64,000 bases of DNA. Origin: Actinomadura viridilutea. GTDB lineage: Bacteria; Actinomycetota; Actinomycetes; Streptosporangiales; Streptosporangiaceae. The stretch is taken from contig PVNI01000012.1 of assembly GCA_003001795.1 (NCBI GenBank), forward strand, positions 117,196 through 181,195, written 5' to 3'. The notes beneath the pieces are model-generated. The model did not search any database. It saw only the letters and a list, made by a program, of their open reading frames with translations, and was not told the origin of the DNA. Position numbers and translations under genes: made by a program. Positions 16,839-24,885 of the stretch are shown here, piece after piece (positions within the stretch are counted from its first letter, which is position 1; the number at the start of each line of letters is the position of its first letter).

Positions 16839-18005
16839 ATGGTTCAAGGTGCCATCCCTCCCCAACCGCAACACTCAGATGACGCCTTGAGAGTCTCCCG
16901 GCTCACGGAGCAGATGGCTACCGCCTCACAGTCCGAGCGGCCCGCCCTGCTAGTCGAGCTGCTCGCTCCGAAAACGTCCGCTGATCCTGCGGACTGGATC
17001 ATTGATCTCGTGACTCTTGTCGAGGAACACGGGTTTTCCCTGAGCCAGATCCGGCTTGCGGCGACTGACCTCGCCTGGCTAGCGCGCACGAACGGTCAGC
17101 GGTACCCGAACGAGGATGATCGAGGGCGCGTCCTCGCCGCGTCTGATAGTCGTACGGCGCGGCTCTGCCTCGCGTACATCACGGGCCAGCGTCTACGCTT
17201 CGATTTCAAGTTCGAACAACTTCATCGTGCGTGCGTAGAATGGCTGCAAGAGTTCGGCGATGACGCCCTAGTGATTGCTCTCGCTGCGTTTGCAGCTCTC
17301 GGTTCGCGTGCATCGAACGGACTAAGTCTTTTTCAGCGTGCGGTTGACGCGCCGGATGCTGACGTCAAGAGCAACCAAGTAGCTCTGACAGGCATATGGT
17401 TCGCGGATCACCTGCCGGAGCAACCGCAACTTTTGCTGCGCCTCTCTGATGAGATGATGGCACGTGGCCAGGAAGACCCAATCGTCTACTATCGGCGGGC
17501 GACGGCGTATCGCAAGCTCCGGCGGTTCGATGACGCGCTTTACGAGATCGACCGCGCCATCGATGGTTTGGCCGTGGGGGATAACCTCGTTCACGAGCAG
17601 CTTGCTCAAGAGCGTCGGGCGATCATCCTCTCTCGCGACTTGCAGCGACAGATTGACGAGAGTGCGCAGATCCTTTCTGAGAGGATCACTGCTCGGATTG
17701 ACGAGCGGATCTCTGAGGCGTCGGCAGAGATGGAGCAGCGCATTAACGAGGCTTCGGCGAGGCTCGCGCAACGCGTTGACGTGGCCCAGGAAATGGTGAC
17801 CTCGGGCCTGCTTAAAATGGTGGAGATCCTCGGCCTCTTCGTCGCGCTCATTGGCTTTCTCGCTGGATCCGCTACGGTTGTACTCAAGGCGCGCGGCTTC
17901 GGCCAGCAGGCCGTCGCGATGGCGGTGGTCGTGGTTGGGACCCTCACCTTCTTCGGTCTGCTACGGCTCATCGTGGGGCTGAGGCGCCGGGCACGCTCTA
18001 GCTGA
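16839..18005 (+). CDS. TPR / coiled-coil protein with two C-terminal transmembrane helices (cargo)
   Basis: 388 aa, not assigned to a named family. Residues ~1-205 are helical; ~212-245 hold a TPR-like helix pair (YYRRATAYRKLRRFDDAL). Residues ~262-325 form a charged heptad coiled coil with repeated RI.E/RIDERI..ASAEM units, then two transmembrane segments at ~328-350 and ~355-380, ending in RRRARSS. It would be anchored by its C-terminus with the TPR/coil in the cytoplasm. ATG at 16839 follows AGGGGACTC. Codon use is clearly less GC3-biased than the host genes, as in the next gene, pointing to transfer. The architecture recalls membrane-linked sensors or effectors of accessory systems; function unknown. 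Confidence 0.75.
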   Translation: MVQGAIPPQPQHSDDALRVSRLTEQMATASQSERPALLVELLAPKTSADPADWIIDLVTLVEEHGFSLSQIRLAATDLAWLARTNGQRYPNEDDRGRVLAASDSRTARLCLAYITGQRLRFDFKFEQLHRACVEWLQEFGDDALVIALAAFAALGSRASNGLSLFQRAVDAPDADVKSNQVALTGIWFADHLPEQPQLLLRLSDEMMARGQEDPIVYYRRATAYRKLRRFDDALYEIDRAIDGLAVGDNLVHEQLAQERRAIILSRDLQRQIDESAQILSERITARIDERISEASAEMEQRINEASARLAQRVDVAQEMVTSGLLKMVEILGLFVALIGFLAGSATVVLKARGFGQQAVAMAVVVVGTLTFFGLLRLIVGLRRRARSS

Positions 18006-18007
18006 GG

Positions 18008-18021
18008 GGTAGCCGGCTACC
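18008..18021. promoter_or_regulatory. Perfect 14-bp palindrome GGTAGCCGGCTACC between the cargo genes
   Basis: Begins 2 bp after the stop of the TPR/membrane gene and 75 bp before the start of the DHPS-like gene. No loop, so more like an operator than a terminator. Function unknown. Confidence 0.4.
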
Positions 18022-18095
18022 TGTTCCCCCGGCCATGCTGTGTTGCCTGGTAGGGCTATGCTTGGGTGGTAGCTCTCGACGAAGGTGGGGCGACG

Positions 18096-19001
18096 GTGAC
18101 GGAAGCCAATACCAAGATCTACCATCCGGAGATCATCTGCCCTCAGCGGACGATCGGTAGCCGGACGTTCGACTTCTCGCGCCAGGTTGCCGTCATGGCG
18201 ATAATCAATCGCACCCCTGATTCCTTTCACGATCGGGGCCGTACCTTCGCCCTTGATGCCGCCGTGACGGCCGTCGAGAATGCGATCATCCATGGTGCCG
18301 ACTGGCTCGACATCGGCGGCGTGCCGTTTGCTCCGGGACCTCCGGTAAGTGAGGCAGAGGAAATCGACCGCGTTGTTCCCGTCATTGAGGCAGCTCGTGC
18401 CCGTACCGACGCGGTGATCAGTGTCGAAACGTATCGCCCGGAAGTGGCTCGTGCCGCATTCGCTGCGGGCGCCAACGTCCTGAACAACACGAGTGGTCTG
18501 CATGACCCGGCTTTGGCTGACGTGGTTGCCGAGGCAGGTGCCGGTCTCATCATCACGCACAGTCTCGCCGAGCCTCGTACGCCTTACCCTCGTCCCACCT
18601 ACAACGATGTGGTGACCGAGGTCGCCGAGTTTCTGAGAGCTCGCGTCGCTCTTGCGGAAAGTCGTGGCGTCCCCGCTGACCGCATCATCATCGATCCGGG
18701 GCATGACCTCAACAAGAACACATATCACTCGTTGGAGCTGACCCGACGCCTGCCCGAGATCGCTGAGATAGGCTACCCACTGCTAGTGGCGGTCTCTAAC
18801 AAGGACTTCATTGGAGAGACGGTCAACCGTGAGCAGTTGGACCGCATAGAGGCAACAATCGCTACCGTTTCGGTCTGCATCATGCAGGGCGCGCGAATCG
18901 TCCGTGTGCATGACATCGCTGAATTGGTTTCTGCCGTCCGGATGGTTGAGTCGATCCTAGGTTGGCGCCCTCCGGAACTGGCCCGGCACAACCTGGTGTG
19001 A
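18096..19001 (+). CDS. Dihydropteroate synthase homologue of the FolP2 type (cargo)
   Basis: 301 aa TIM barrel of the pterin-binding family. Conserved: MAIINRTPDSF (34-44), DIGG (72-75), VLNNTSG, IIDPGHDLNKN, RVHDIAE. Changed: the canonical ESTRPG loop after DIGG, which contacts pABA/sulfonamide, reads VPFAPG (76-81), and the active-site SRK reads SNK (K236). Both patterns match what I recall of the mycobacterial paralogue FolP2 (Rv1207), which lacks demonstrable DHPS activity, so a folate role or sulfonamide resistance is doubtful. GTG 18096 is preferred (AAGGTGGGG upstream); GTG 18066 is possible. Same direction as the TPR/membrane gene, with shared low-GC codon use. Confidence 0.85.
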   Translation: MTEANTKIYHPEIICPQRTIGSRTFDFSRQVAVMAIINRTPDSFHDRGRTFALDAAVTAVENAIIHGADWLDIGGVPFAPGPPVSEAEEIDRVVPVIEAARARTDAVISVETYRPEVARAAFAAGANVLNNTSGLHDPALADVVAEAGAGLIITHSLAEPRTPYPRPTYNDVVTEVAEFLRARVALAESRGVPADRIIIDPGHDLNKNTYHSLELTRRLPEIAEIGYPLLVAVSNKDFIGETVNREQLDRIEATIATVSVCIMQGARIVRVHDIAELVSAVRMVESILGWRPPELARHNLV

Positions 19002-19040
19002 CCACAAAGAAGAACGATCACCGACTACCGTGAGTTCGGG

Positions 19041-19109
19041 CCGGAGCGCTCATTCGCGCGAACGGCGCGCAAGGTGTGACAGACATTTTCGCGCGAATGA
19101 GCGCTCCGG
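19041..19109. repeat. Perfect 22-bp inverted repeat with 25-nt loop
   Basis: Arm CCGGAGCGCTCATTCGCGCG plus AA at 19041-19062; complementary arm at 19088-19109. It sits about 40 bp after the DHPS-like gene. It could be a terminator between the cargo and the replication functions, or a single-strand origin / transfer structure. Confidence 0.8.
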
Positions 19110-19338
19110 GGCGCGGGGGTCTGGGGGCGGTGGAGCCCCCAGAGGCGCGCTCGCTCAACCATCGGGTAGTGCACTGATGAGGGTTCGGCGTCGTCATAGG
19201 CGTGCTGTCGTCAACGGACGACCGGCCCGGCGCGCCGGGATCGGACGGAACAGGCCGCACGCCCGGCGCGCCGGGGCGGGCGGCCGCTCGGCGGCGCGTA
19301 GCGCCGCCCTTGACCACGTAGAGAAAGTTCTCATCCGT

Positions 19339-19394
19339 GCGTTTCCACGAGGTTGTCGGGTCTCATGACCTGCGTGACAGCGTTTCCACGAGGT
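19339..19394 (+). repeat. Two 15-bp direct repeats GCGTTTCCACGAGGT
   Basis: Copies at 19339-19353 and 19380-19394, 41 bp apart start to start. Iteron-like spacing of four helical turns makes protein-binding sites possible. Confidence 0.6.
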
Positions 19395-19554
19395 GTTGCG
19401 CACTGCTGAGTGCGCTGTCGTGAGTGCTCGCCTAGCTGGAGAATGACGCACGCCCCGCCTTCCTCCGCGCCGGGAAGACGGGGCGTGCATAGGGGCAGTA
19501 GCACCGCGCTAGGGCACTGTGCTACTGCCCTGGCTCACTGGTCGGAGATCCACA

Positions 19555-19791
19555 TCAGACGGAACGCGGGCCGGAGCCAGACCCGGAGTCAGGCAGGAGA
19601 GTGGGACGCGCCGCGCGCCATCGGTCCGCGGCTGACTTGCTGTCCTGGATGTCTGCGTGCCAGCGCCGAGGGGCTGCGGAGATCAGGGCCTCAAGCGCGT
19701 CGTCGGCAATGGACTCGTCGTCGCCGTCGAGGGCGGCAACCAGCAATCCCCACAGCTCCCGCGTGATGGCGGTCGTTTCGTGTGTGTTCAC
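19555..19791 (-). CDS. Hypothetical small protein (78 aa), element operon
   Basis: Third gene of a leftward three-gene operon. 78 aa, acidic N-terminal half (LVAALDGDDESIADDALEAL) and basic, Ser-rich end; no domain recognised. GTG start at 19791 with GGGGGAACA upstream; it follows the preceding stop by 8 bp. Probably a small accessory or regulatory protein of the element. Confidence 0.6.
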   Translation of the reverse strand: MNTHETTAITRELWGLLVAALDGDDESIADDALEALISAAPRRWHADIQDSKSAADRWRAARPTLLPDSGSGSGPRSV

Positions 19792-19799
19792 TGTTCCCC

Positions 19800-20108
19800 C
19801 TAGGCAGTCTGGAGAGGGCCAAGCCTGCGTCGTTGGGGTTGAAGGATTGGCTGCTGTTCCTGTCGTTGGTGGGGCGGGTGTGGACGCATCCCAGCAGCGT
19901 CGAGACGACGTCCCAGCTCAGCGGGAGTTGCCGCCTCGATTAGGCGGTCTCCATCGTTGTCGCAGATGGCAGCCCACCAGTGCATGGTGTGCTTGCCGAC
20001 CCAGACCATCACTCCGGGGAATCGGCGGCGTAGTTCGGAGAGGGCTCGCTCGCGGTCACGCTCGGAGATTTCCGCCGGCTGCTGCGGAAGCGGTGTGGTC
20101 ACGGTCAT
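19800..20108 (-). CDS. Hypothetical protein, element copy of the second module gene
   Basis: 102 aa. Core RERALSELRRRFPGVMVWVG, WWAAICDNDGDRL and TPAELGRRLDAAGM resembles the N-terminal part of the protein at 13725-14138. ATG at 20108 overlaps the upstream stop (ATGA), as in the chromosomal module. The C-terminus is Gln/Pro/Arg-rich. Function unknown. Confidence 0.7.
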   Translation of the reverse strand: MTVTTPLPQQPAEISERDRERALSELRRRFPGVMVWVGKHTMHWWAAICDNDGDRLIEAATPAELGRRLDAAGMRPHPPHQRQEQQPILQPQRRRLGPLQTA

Positions 20109-20416
20109 TCCTCCACCCCCGCATCCCGTGGGTGACGGCTGAGATAGCCGACGATGTACATCGCCGCGTCGTCCAGCTCATCGGCGGGGGCGATGGGGTC
20201 CTGCCATGAGGTGAAGAACCAGCGCTTGCCGCCGTCCTCCGTCCGGCGTCGGCACGTGATCGTGTCGGACGGATGTGCGGTCATGGCGCAGCATCCACGC
20301 ACGTTCGGGTTGACGACTGTGAGGCCACGATCGGTGAGTTCGATCTTGAAGCCACGCGCAGACAGGCGGACCCCCAGAGCGGCTAGGGGGTTCGTTTCGC
20401 TCGTATGATCGTGCAC
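20105..20416 (-). CDS. Hypothetical protein, element copy of the first module gene
   Basis: 103 aa from GTG 20416, which has GGAAGGAG about 11 nt upstream; the frame is open further upstream but without a better site. Motifs NPLAALGVRLSARG, VRGCC, HPSDTITCRRR, WFFTSWQDPIAPAD and YLSRHP match the chromosomal protein at 13402-13728. First gene of the leftward operon 20416-19555. Confidence 0.75.
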   Translation of the reverse strand: MHDHTSETNPLAALGVRLSARGFKIELTDRGLTVVNPNVRGCCAMTAHPSDTITCRRRTEDGGKRWFFTSWQDPIAPADELDDAAMYIVGYLSRHPRDAGVEE

Positions 20417-20512
20417 GGGTAGGAAGCTCCTTCCACCTACTGCTCGGCAGCGGGGCAATCGCTGGCCGGGCTACTCCTGGGCGGGGCCGTGGCCTCGGCT
20501 CCGCCCAGGTCG

Positions 20513-21253
20513 TCAGATCGTCTGGCGGTTTCGTAGTACGAAGCTGTCGCCGCGCATGACGATCTCTGCCGTCTCCACGGGCAGCTCGCCAGCGAGGTGC
20601 GTACGCGTGATGTGGAAGACCGGAGTGCCGTCCGTGAGCTTGAGTACGCGAGCCTCGTCGGGAGTGGGCATGCGCGTGCGTATGTCCTCCTGAATCTCTG
20701 TGACGTTGATTCCGATGGACCGGTACCGCGAGATCACGTCGGGCTGTCCGCGCTCACCCGACGCGGGCGTCTCGATCGGGGTGCCGCCCGTCAGCGCTAG
20801 CGGCTCCCACTGGGTGCTCACCATGACGGGCTCTCCGTCGAGGTGCCAGGTGTAGACGGCTTCGCTGCACTTGTCGCCCGGCTGGATCTTGAGCCGTGCA
20901 GCTACACCGGGTGACGCCTCGACCTGGCGACGCTCGGCGTCGACGTCGAGAAAGATGCCACTGTCTTCCTCTTCCTGAAGGTTGGGCGGACGGCCGTGGC
21001 CGTACCGGCCGCCCGTGTAGCGCAAGATTTCGCGCCTCTCCCGGACGAAGACGCCTTTCCCCTGCTTGGCGTATACGAGCCCTTCCCCCCGGAGTTGAGC
21101 GATCGCGCTCTTCGCGGTCTGAACGGAGATGTCGAACATCCGGCACAGCTCGTGAGTGCTGGGCAGTAGGTCCCCCGGCTGGTACGCGCCCTCCTTGATG
21201 CGCTTGCGCAGTACGTCGGCGACCTCCGCGTAGCGCGGTGGTGTGGGTGGCAT
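20513..21253 (-). CDS. GntR-family regulator (HutC/UTRA type), KorSA-like
   Basis: 246 aa. N-terminal winged helix (residues ~8-70: YAEVADVLRKRIKEGAYQPG, LCRMFDISVQTAKSAI) and C-terminal UTRA-type ligand domain (~90-245; SEAVYTWHLDGEPV, DGTPVFHITRT). ATG at 21253 follows AAAGGAGAG. Divergent from the Pra-like/tra genes across 90 bp. In pSAM2 the GntR repressor KorSA occupies this role, repressing pra and so replication and transfer; the same control is inferred here. The UTRA domain implies an unknown small effector. Confidence 0.88.
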   Translation of the reverse strand: MPPTPPRYAEVADVLRKRIKEGAYQPGDLLPSTHELCRMFDISVQTAKSAIAQLRGEGLVYAKQGKGVFVRERREILRYTGGRYGHGRPPNLQEEEDSGIFLDVDAERRQVEASPGVAARLKIQPGDKCSEAVYTWHLDGEPVMVSTQWEPLALTGGTPIETPASGERGQPDVISRYRSIGINVTEIQEDIRTRMPTPDEARVLKLTDGTPVFHITRTHLAGELPVETAEIVMRGDSFVLRNRQTI

Positions 21254-21343
21254 CACACTCTCCTTTCTTAATGGCCATAGTAGACCATGAGTACTTAGCA
21301 TGTTAACCTGCCAAGCACGTCAAGCGACCCGTGGAGGATCACG
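21254..21343. promoter_or_regulatory. Divergent promoter/operator between the GntR gene and the tra/rep genes
   Basis: AT-rich 90 bp containing AGTACT and GTTAAC palindromes close together (AGTACTTAGCATGTTAAC, about 21290-21307) and TAGTAGACCATG. It is the only sizeable intergenic region controlling the rightward operon, so it is the natural target of the GntR protein. A GTGGAGGATCACG ribosome site precedes 21344. Confidence 0.5.
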
Positions 21344-21712
21344 ATGCGTAACATCCCGGTGGACACAAGCGCCCTGACGTTCGTGTGCGTCTCCCCGCCC
21401 CGTCCCAAGGTGATCAACCAGGACACGGGGGAAGTGAGGGTGGACCGTGATGGCAACACCGTGTTCACGGTGGGGCTGTCGGCGGCCGATGAGTCCGGGC
21501 GGGTCGAGCTGCTGAACGTGGCGGTGTCGGGTGCTCCCGAGATCACGGTGGGGCAGGTGGTTCGGCCGGTCGGTCTGGTCGGGTCGCCGTGGGAACGGGA
21601 GTTCAACGGGCGGCTTCGGTGGGGGATCGCCTACCGGGCCGCGCAGATCGTCGCCGCGGCTCCTGCAGCTGTCCCGGAGCCGGGTGACGGGTCGGTGTCG
21701 GCGGCGGCCTGA
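21344..21712 (+). CDS. Pra-like element protein (replication/excision activator type)
   Basis: 122 aa. The layout (TSALTFVCVSPPRPKVIN, GEVRVDRDGNTVFTVGL, VNVAV..PEITVGQVV, FNGRLRWGIAYRA) matches a short beta-rich protein regularly present between the regulator and tra genes of AICEs and often labelled replication/integration/excision activator by analogy with pSAM2 Pra. I did not verify the homology. First gene of the rightward operon; 12 bp before the translocase gene. Confidence 0.6.
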   Translation: MRNIPVDTSALTFVCVSPPRPKVINQDTGEVRVDRDGNTVFTVGLSAADESGRVELLNVAVSGAPEITVGQVVRPVGLVGSPWEREFNGRLRWGIAYRAAQIVAAAPAAVPEPGDGSVSAAA

Positions 21713-21723
21713 GGCAGGGCGCG

Positions 21724-23085
21724 GTGTACGACACGCTGATTCTGGTGGTCGGGGGCCTGGTCGCTGCGGCGGCCGGGCTCTTGGCCTGGCGCCGCTGGCA
21801 TCCCGCCTCGTTCTGGTACGGCGTCGGGTTCCCGGCCCGTGCGGTGCTGGTGTATCTGACCTGGCGTCATGTGGCCGCAGGGTGCGGGCTGACGCGGCGC
21901 CGGCGGCGGTGGCGGTGGACCATGGACGCCGTCCCCGTCGTCGGCCCGGCCGCCCGTGGTGCCGCGACCGTGGTCGAACAGAAGCGGCGTATGCGTCGTG
22001 TCGATGTGGAACGCGCGCCCCGTCTCGGCGTGCTGCGGCCCACGGCGTTGGGGTGGCGGCTGCGGGTCCGTCTGCATGACGGCCAGGTGCCCGCCGACTA
22101 TGAGCGTGCGGCTGAGGGGATCGCGCACGCGTGGCGGGTGCACTCGGTGCGGGTGGTGGATGTGCGGCCGGGTGTGGTGACGCTGTGGGCGACCATGCGC
22201 GATCCCCTCACCGACGTCGCCGTCTCCCCGGTGACGGGGGAGTTGTTGACGGTGCGGCCGGGGAAGCTGGAGAACGGCGCCGACTGGGTGATCGACCTGC
22301 GCACCGTGCCGCACTGGCTGATCGCCGGGGCGACGCAGTCGGGCAAGTCCAACCTCGCCAACGCCATCATCAAAGGCCTCGCACCGCAACCGGTCGCGCT
22401 GGTCGGGTTCGATCTGAAGGGTGGGGTGGAGTTCACTCCGTATTCGCCGCGGTTGTCGGCGCTGGCCACCACCCGCGCCGAATGCGTCGAACTGCTCGGC
22501 GACCTGGTGGCCGAGCTGGAGGCGCGCATGGCGTTGTGCCGCGAGCACGGGGCGCGCAACGTGTGGACGCTCCCCGAGGGTTTGCGGCCGGTGCCGGTCG
22601 TGGTGCTGGTGGATGAGGTGGCCGAGCTGTTCCTGATGGCCGACAAGAGCGAAAAGGACGAGGTCGCCAAGACCTCGACCGCCTTGTTGCGGGTGGCGCA
22701 GCTGGGCCGGGCGTTCGCCGTCCACCTCATCGTGTGCGGGCAGCGCATCGGCTCCGACCTCGGCCCCGGTGTGACCGCACTGCGCTCGCAGTTGTCCGGG
22801 CGGGTGTGCCACCGGGTCAACGACCCGGAGACGGCGACCATGACGCTGGGGGACATGGACCCGGCCGCCCTGGATGCGGCCCGGGCGATCCCGGCGGAGA
22901 CGCCCGGGGTGTGCGTGGTGGCCGGGCAGGACGGCTCTTGGCACCGCGCCCGGTCGGTGTATGTGAGCGAGACCGACGCCGAACACGCCGCCCGCGACCA
23001 CGCCCACCTGACGCCGAAGTGGGCCGAGGTGACCGGCTCATCTGCGGTCACTGACCTGCGACCGGACATGCCCGACGCGGCATAA
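21724..23085 (+). CDS. FtsK/SpoIIIE-type DNA translocase, conjugative transfer protein (TraB/TraSA-like)
   Basis: 453 aa. Two N-terminal hydrophobic segments (residues ~5-20 and ~30-45) anchor it in the membrane. The motor domain has Walker A GATQSGKSN (~202-210), Walker B VVVLVDEVAEL (~291-301) and the FtsK motif LRVAQLGRAFAVHLIVCGQR. Proteins of this class pump double-stranded plasmid DNA between mycelia and suffice for transfer of pSAM2-like elements. GTG at 21724. No separate winged-helix gamma domain is obvious at the C-terminus, so clt recognition may differ from pSVH1 TraB. Confidence 0.92.
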   Translation: MYDTLILVVGGLVAAAAGLLAWRRWHPASFWYGVGFPARAVLVYLTWRHVAAGCGLTRRRRRWRWTMDAVPVVGPAARGAATVVEQKRRMRRVDVERAPRLGVLRPTALGWRLRVRLHDGQVPADYERAAEGIAHAWRVHSVRVVDVRPGVVTLWATMRDPLTDVAVSPVTGELLTVRPGKLENGADWVIDLRTVPHWLIAGATQSGKSNLANAIIKGLAPQPVALVGFDLKGGVEFTPYSPRLSALATTRAECVELLGDLVAELEARMALCREHGARNVWTLPEGLRPVPVVVLVDEVAELFLMADKSEKDEVAKTSTALLRVAQLGRAFAVHLIVCGQRIGSDLGPGVTALRSQLSGRVCHRVNDPETATMTLGDMDPAALDAARAIPAETPGVCVVAGQDGSWHRARSVYVSETDAEHAARDHAHLTPKWAEVTGSSAVTDLRPDMPDAA

Positions 23086-23173
23086 CCCCTTCTCACACCC
23101 CTGTGGCTCGGCGTGAGCCCTGATCGCGCCAGGTCCCTACCCGACCCATGCCCAAAACCGTGGAGGCTGCCCG

Positions 23174-23455
23174 ATGACCACACGCCTGGCCGTCCTTCGT
23201 CCCCGGGCCGCGCGGTCGTCCCGTCCCTGCCGGGCGGTCCGTCCCGTCCCGTCCTTCCGGCCGTCCTCGTCCTGGGCGCCGGTGACGGTGGAGTGGGACG
23301 CCGTTCCGGGCCTGCACGTCGCCCGGTGCGTCCGGTGCGCCGACTCCTTCACCTCTCCCCGCATCGACCAGGTCGAGGACTGGGCCGCCACGCATCGGTG
23401 TGACGCGGAACTGGCGGCGCTGCTGGCCGCTGTCACCGGAGGGCGGGCGGCATGA
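23174..23455 (+). CDS. Small Cys-containing element protein
   Basis: 93 aa. Basic Arg/Pro/Ser-rich N-terminus, then a compact domain with CVRC and a later HRC (residues ~52-75: ARCVRCADSF, WAATHRCD), a likely zinc site. Proteins of this type lie between traB and spd genes in AICEs; role unknown. ATG at 23174; its end overlaps the next start (ATGA). Confidence 0.65.
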   Translation: MTTRLAVLRPRAARSSRPCRAVRPVPSFRPSSSWAPVTVEWDAVPGLHVARCVRCADSFTSPRIDQVEDWAATHRCDAELAALLAAVTGGRAA

Positions 23456-24339
23456 GTCGGCTTCTGGGCGCGGTGGCGGACTCCGGCCCGGTGATCGTGC
23501 TTGCCGGGATCGCGGCGGCCGGGTCGTTCACCCACATCCGCGACACGGCCATCGAACACGGGCAAGGCGGGTGGATGGCCTGGGCGGTGGCCGTGTGCAT
23601 CGATCTCACCTGCGTCATGGCCGCGCGGGAGCGTCAGCGGGACAAGCGCACCGGCCGCCGCACGGGGCGGCTGTCGTGGCCGACTGTGGTGCTGGTCGGC
23701 GGGATTCTGCTGTCGTTGGCGGCGAACCTGGCGCAGGCCGAACCGTCCGCGTGGGGGTGGATCACGGCGGCCACTCCGGCCGGGGCCTTCCTGGTGGCGG
23801 TGTCCATGCTCGAACGCCGCGCCGCCGGGGCCGGCGCGGGGTCTCGGTCGGCGGTTCTGTCCGTCCTGTCGGCCCCGCCGTCCTTCGGCCACCCGTCCTC
23901 GTCCGCCCCGTCCTCGTCCGGCGCGTCGTCGTCCGGCGCGTCGTCGGAACCGTCCGCGCTGTCCCAGTCCGTGTCGTCCTCGGCGCCGTCGGTGCCATCG
24001 TCCTCGTCCCTGGAGTCAGTGGGGAACGGCGCTGCTCGTCCTGGACTAGCGGTCGTCGACGCGCCTCGTCCCCATCACGACGACCAGGACGGCGACGCGG
24101 ACGGCGACCACGGCGGCGGGCAGACGGCGCTTCCGGTGCCTGCTCCCGGTGGCCGTCCTCGCGGGTCGTCTCAGGCGGGGCCGCTGCTGGAGTTCGCCCG
24201 GCAGGTGGCGGCCGAACACCAGGCCACGCACGGGCGGCCGATCACCCGTGACGCGCTGCGCGCCCGGCTGGGCGTGTCCAACCAGCTCGCCTCGGACCTG
24301 CTCCGCCAGATCCGTAACCAGCCCCAGAACGCCGCGTGA
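23452..24339 (+). CDS. SpdB-like membrane protein (DUF2637 type)
   Basis: 295 aa. Three to four hydrophobic segments in the first ~125 residues (PVIVLAGIAAAGSFTHI, GGWMAWAVAVCIDLTCVMAA, SWPTVVLVGGILLSLAANLA, ATPAGAFLVAVSM) match DUF2637 Spd proteins, which help intramycelial plasmid spread. Then a long Ser/Pro/Asp-rich linker and a C-terminal ~60-residue HTH-like helical part (ITRDALRARLGVSNQLASDL). That DNA-binding-like end is a fusion also seen in some AICE Spd proteins. ATG at 23452. Confidence 0.8.
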   Translation: MSRLLGAVADSGPVIVLAGIAAAGSFTHIRDTAIEHGQGGWMAWAVAVCIDLTCVMAARERQRDKRTGRRTGRLSWPTVVLVGGILLSLAANLAQAEPSAWGWITAATPAGAFLVAVSMLERRAAGAGAGSRSAVLSVLSAPPSFGHPSSSAPSSSGASSSGASSEPSALSQSVSSSAPSVPSSSSLESVGNGAARPGLAVVDAPRPHHDDQDGDADGDHGGGQTALPVPAPGGRPRGSSQAGPLLEFARQVAAEHQATHGRPITRDALRARLGVSNQLASDLLRQIRNQPQNAA

Positions 24340-24359
24340 CATCGACGGAGGACGTCACC

Positions 24360-24869
24360 ATGACCAACCAGACCGACTCGACCAGCCCGGCGGCGGCGCC
24401 GTCGGTGCGGCGGCAGATCATCGATGGCCTGCGCGCGCTGGCCGATCTGCTGGAAACCGATCCGGCGCTGCCGGTCAACGACGCCCAGATGGTGGTCTTC
24501 CCACCGCCCGGCACGAGTGACGCGGCGGCGGTCGCCATGGTGGACCAGGTCGCCGAACGCCTCGGCGTCACCGTGAGCGACGACCGGCCGTGGGGCGGTC
24601 ACTACGACGCTTGCAAACACTTCGGCGGCGGGTGGGTCACCTACAGCTTCGTGCACATCCCCGCCCGCGTGGCGGCCGAACACCGGGCACGCGACAGCTA
24701 CCACGACAACATCATCGTCACCCACAAGGACACCCCGACCGACCACGACGACCAGCGGGCGGCCCTGGCGCCGCCGGTGCAGCGGTGGCGGTGCTGCCAC
24801 TGCGGCGGAACCGGTGTCACCTCCGACGGCGCCACCTGCCCCCACTGCGACGGCCTCGGCCACAGCTGA
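24360..24869 (+). CDS. Element protein with C-terminal zinc ribbon
   Basis: 169 aa from ATG 24360, which has CGGAGGACG upstream; the in-frame GTG 24336 overlaps the previous stop and lacks a site. The N-terminal part starts VRRQIIDGLRALADLLETDP. The end has a CCHCGGTG..CPHCDGLGH zinc finger of the DnaJ type (two CxxCxGxG-like units). Function in the element unknown, possibly spread or replication accessory. Confidence 0.7.
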   Translation: MTNQTDSTSPAAAPSVRRQIIDGLRALADLLETDPALPVNDAQMVVFPPPGTSDAAAVAMVDQVAERLGVTVSDDRPWGGHYDACKHFGGGWVTYSFVHIPARVAAEHRARDSYHDNIIVTHKDTPTDHDDQRAALAPPVQRWRCCHCGGTGVTSDGATCPHCDGLGHS

Positions 24870-24885
24870 CAGGAGACAACCCACC

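Larger units (their letters stand above)
19002..19554. other. Repeat-rich noncoding segment of the element
   Basis: 553 bp without a supported gene. Besides the 22-bp inverted repeat and 15-bp direct repeats listed separately, it holds two copies of the palindrome CCCGGCGCGCCGGG (19226-19239 and 19262-19275), a GAGAA/TTCTC pair (19321-19332) and a GCGCACT/AGTGCGC hairpin near 19398-19415. Such clustering suggests a cis-acting replication or transfer locus (ori/clt) or a decayed gene replaced by repeats. Confidence 0.5.

Noticed and set aside
18096..19001. Sulfonamide-resistance (sul-type) DHPS
   Set aside because: The sulfonamide/pABA loop is replaced rather than modified as in Sul enzymes, and SNK replaces SRK; the pattern fits FolP2-type paralogues instead.
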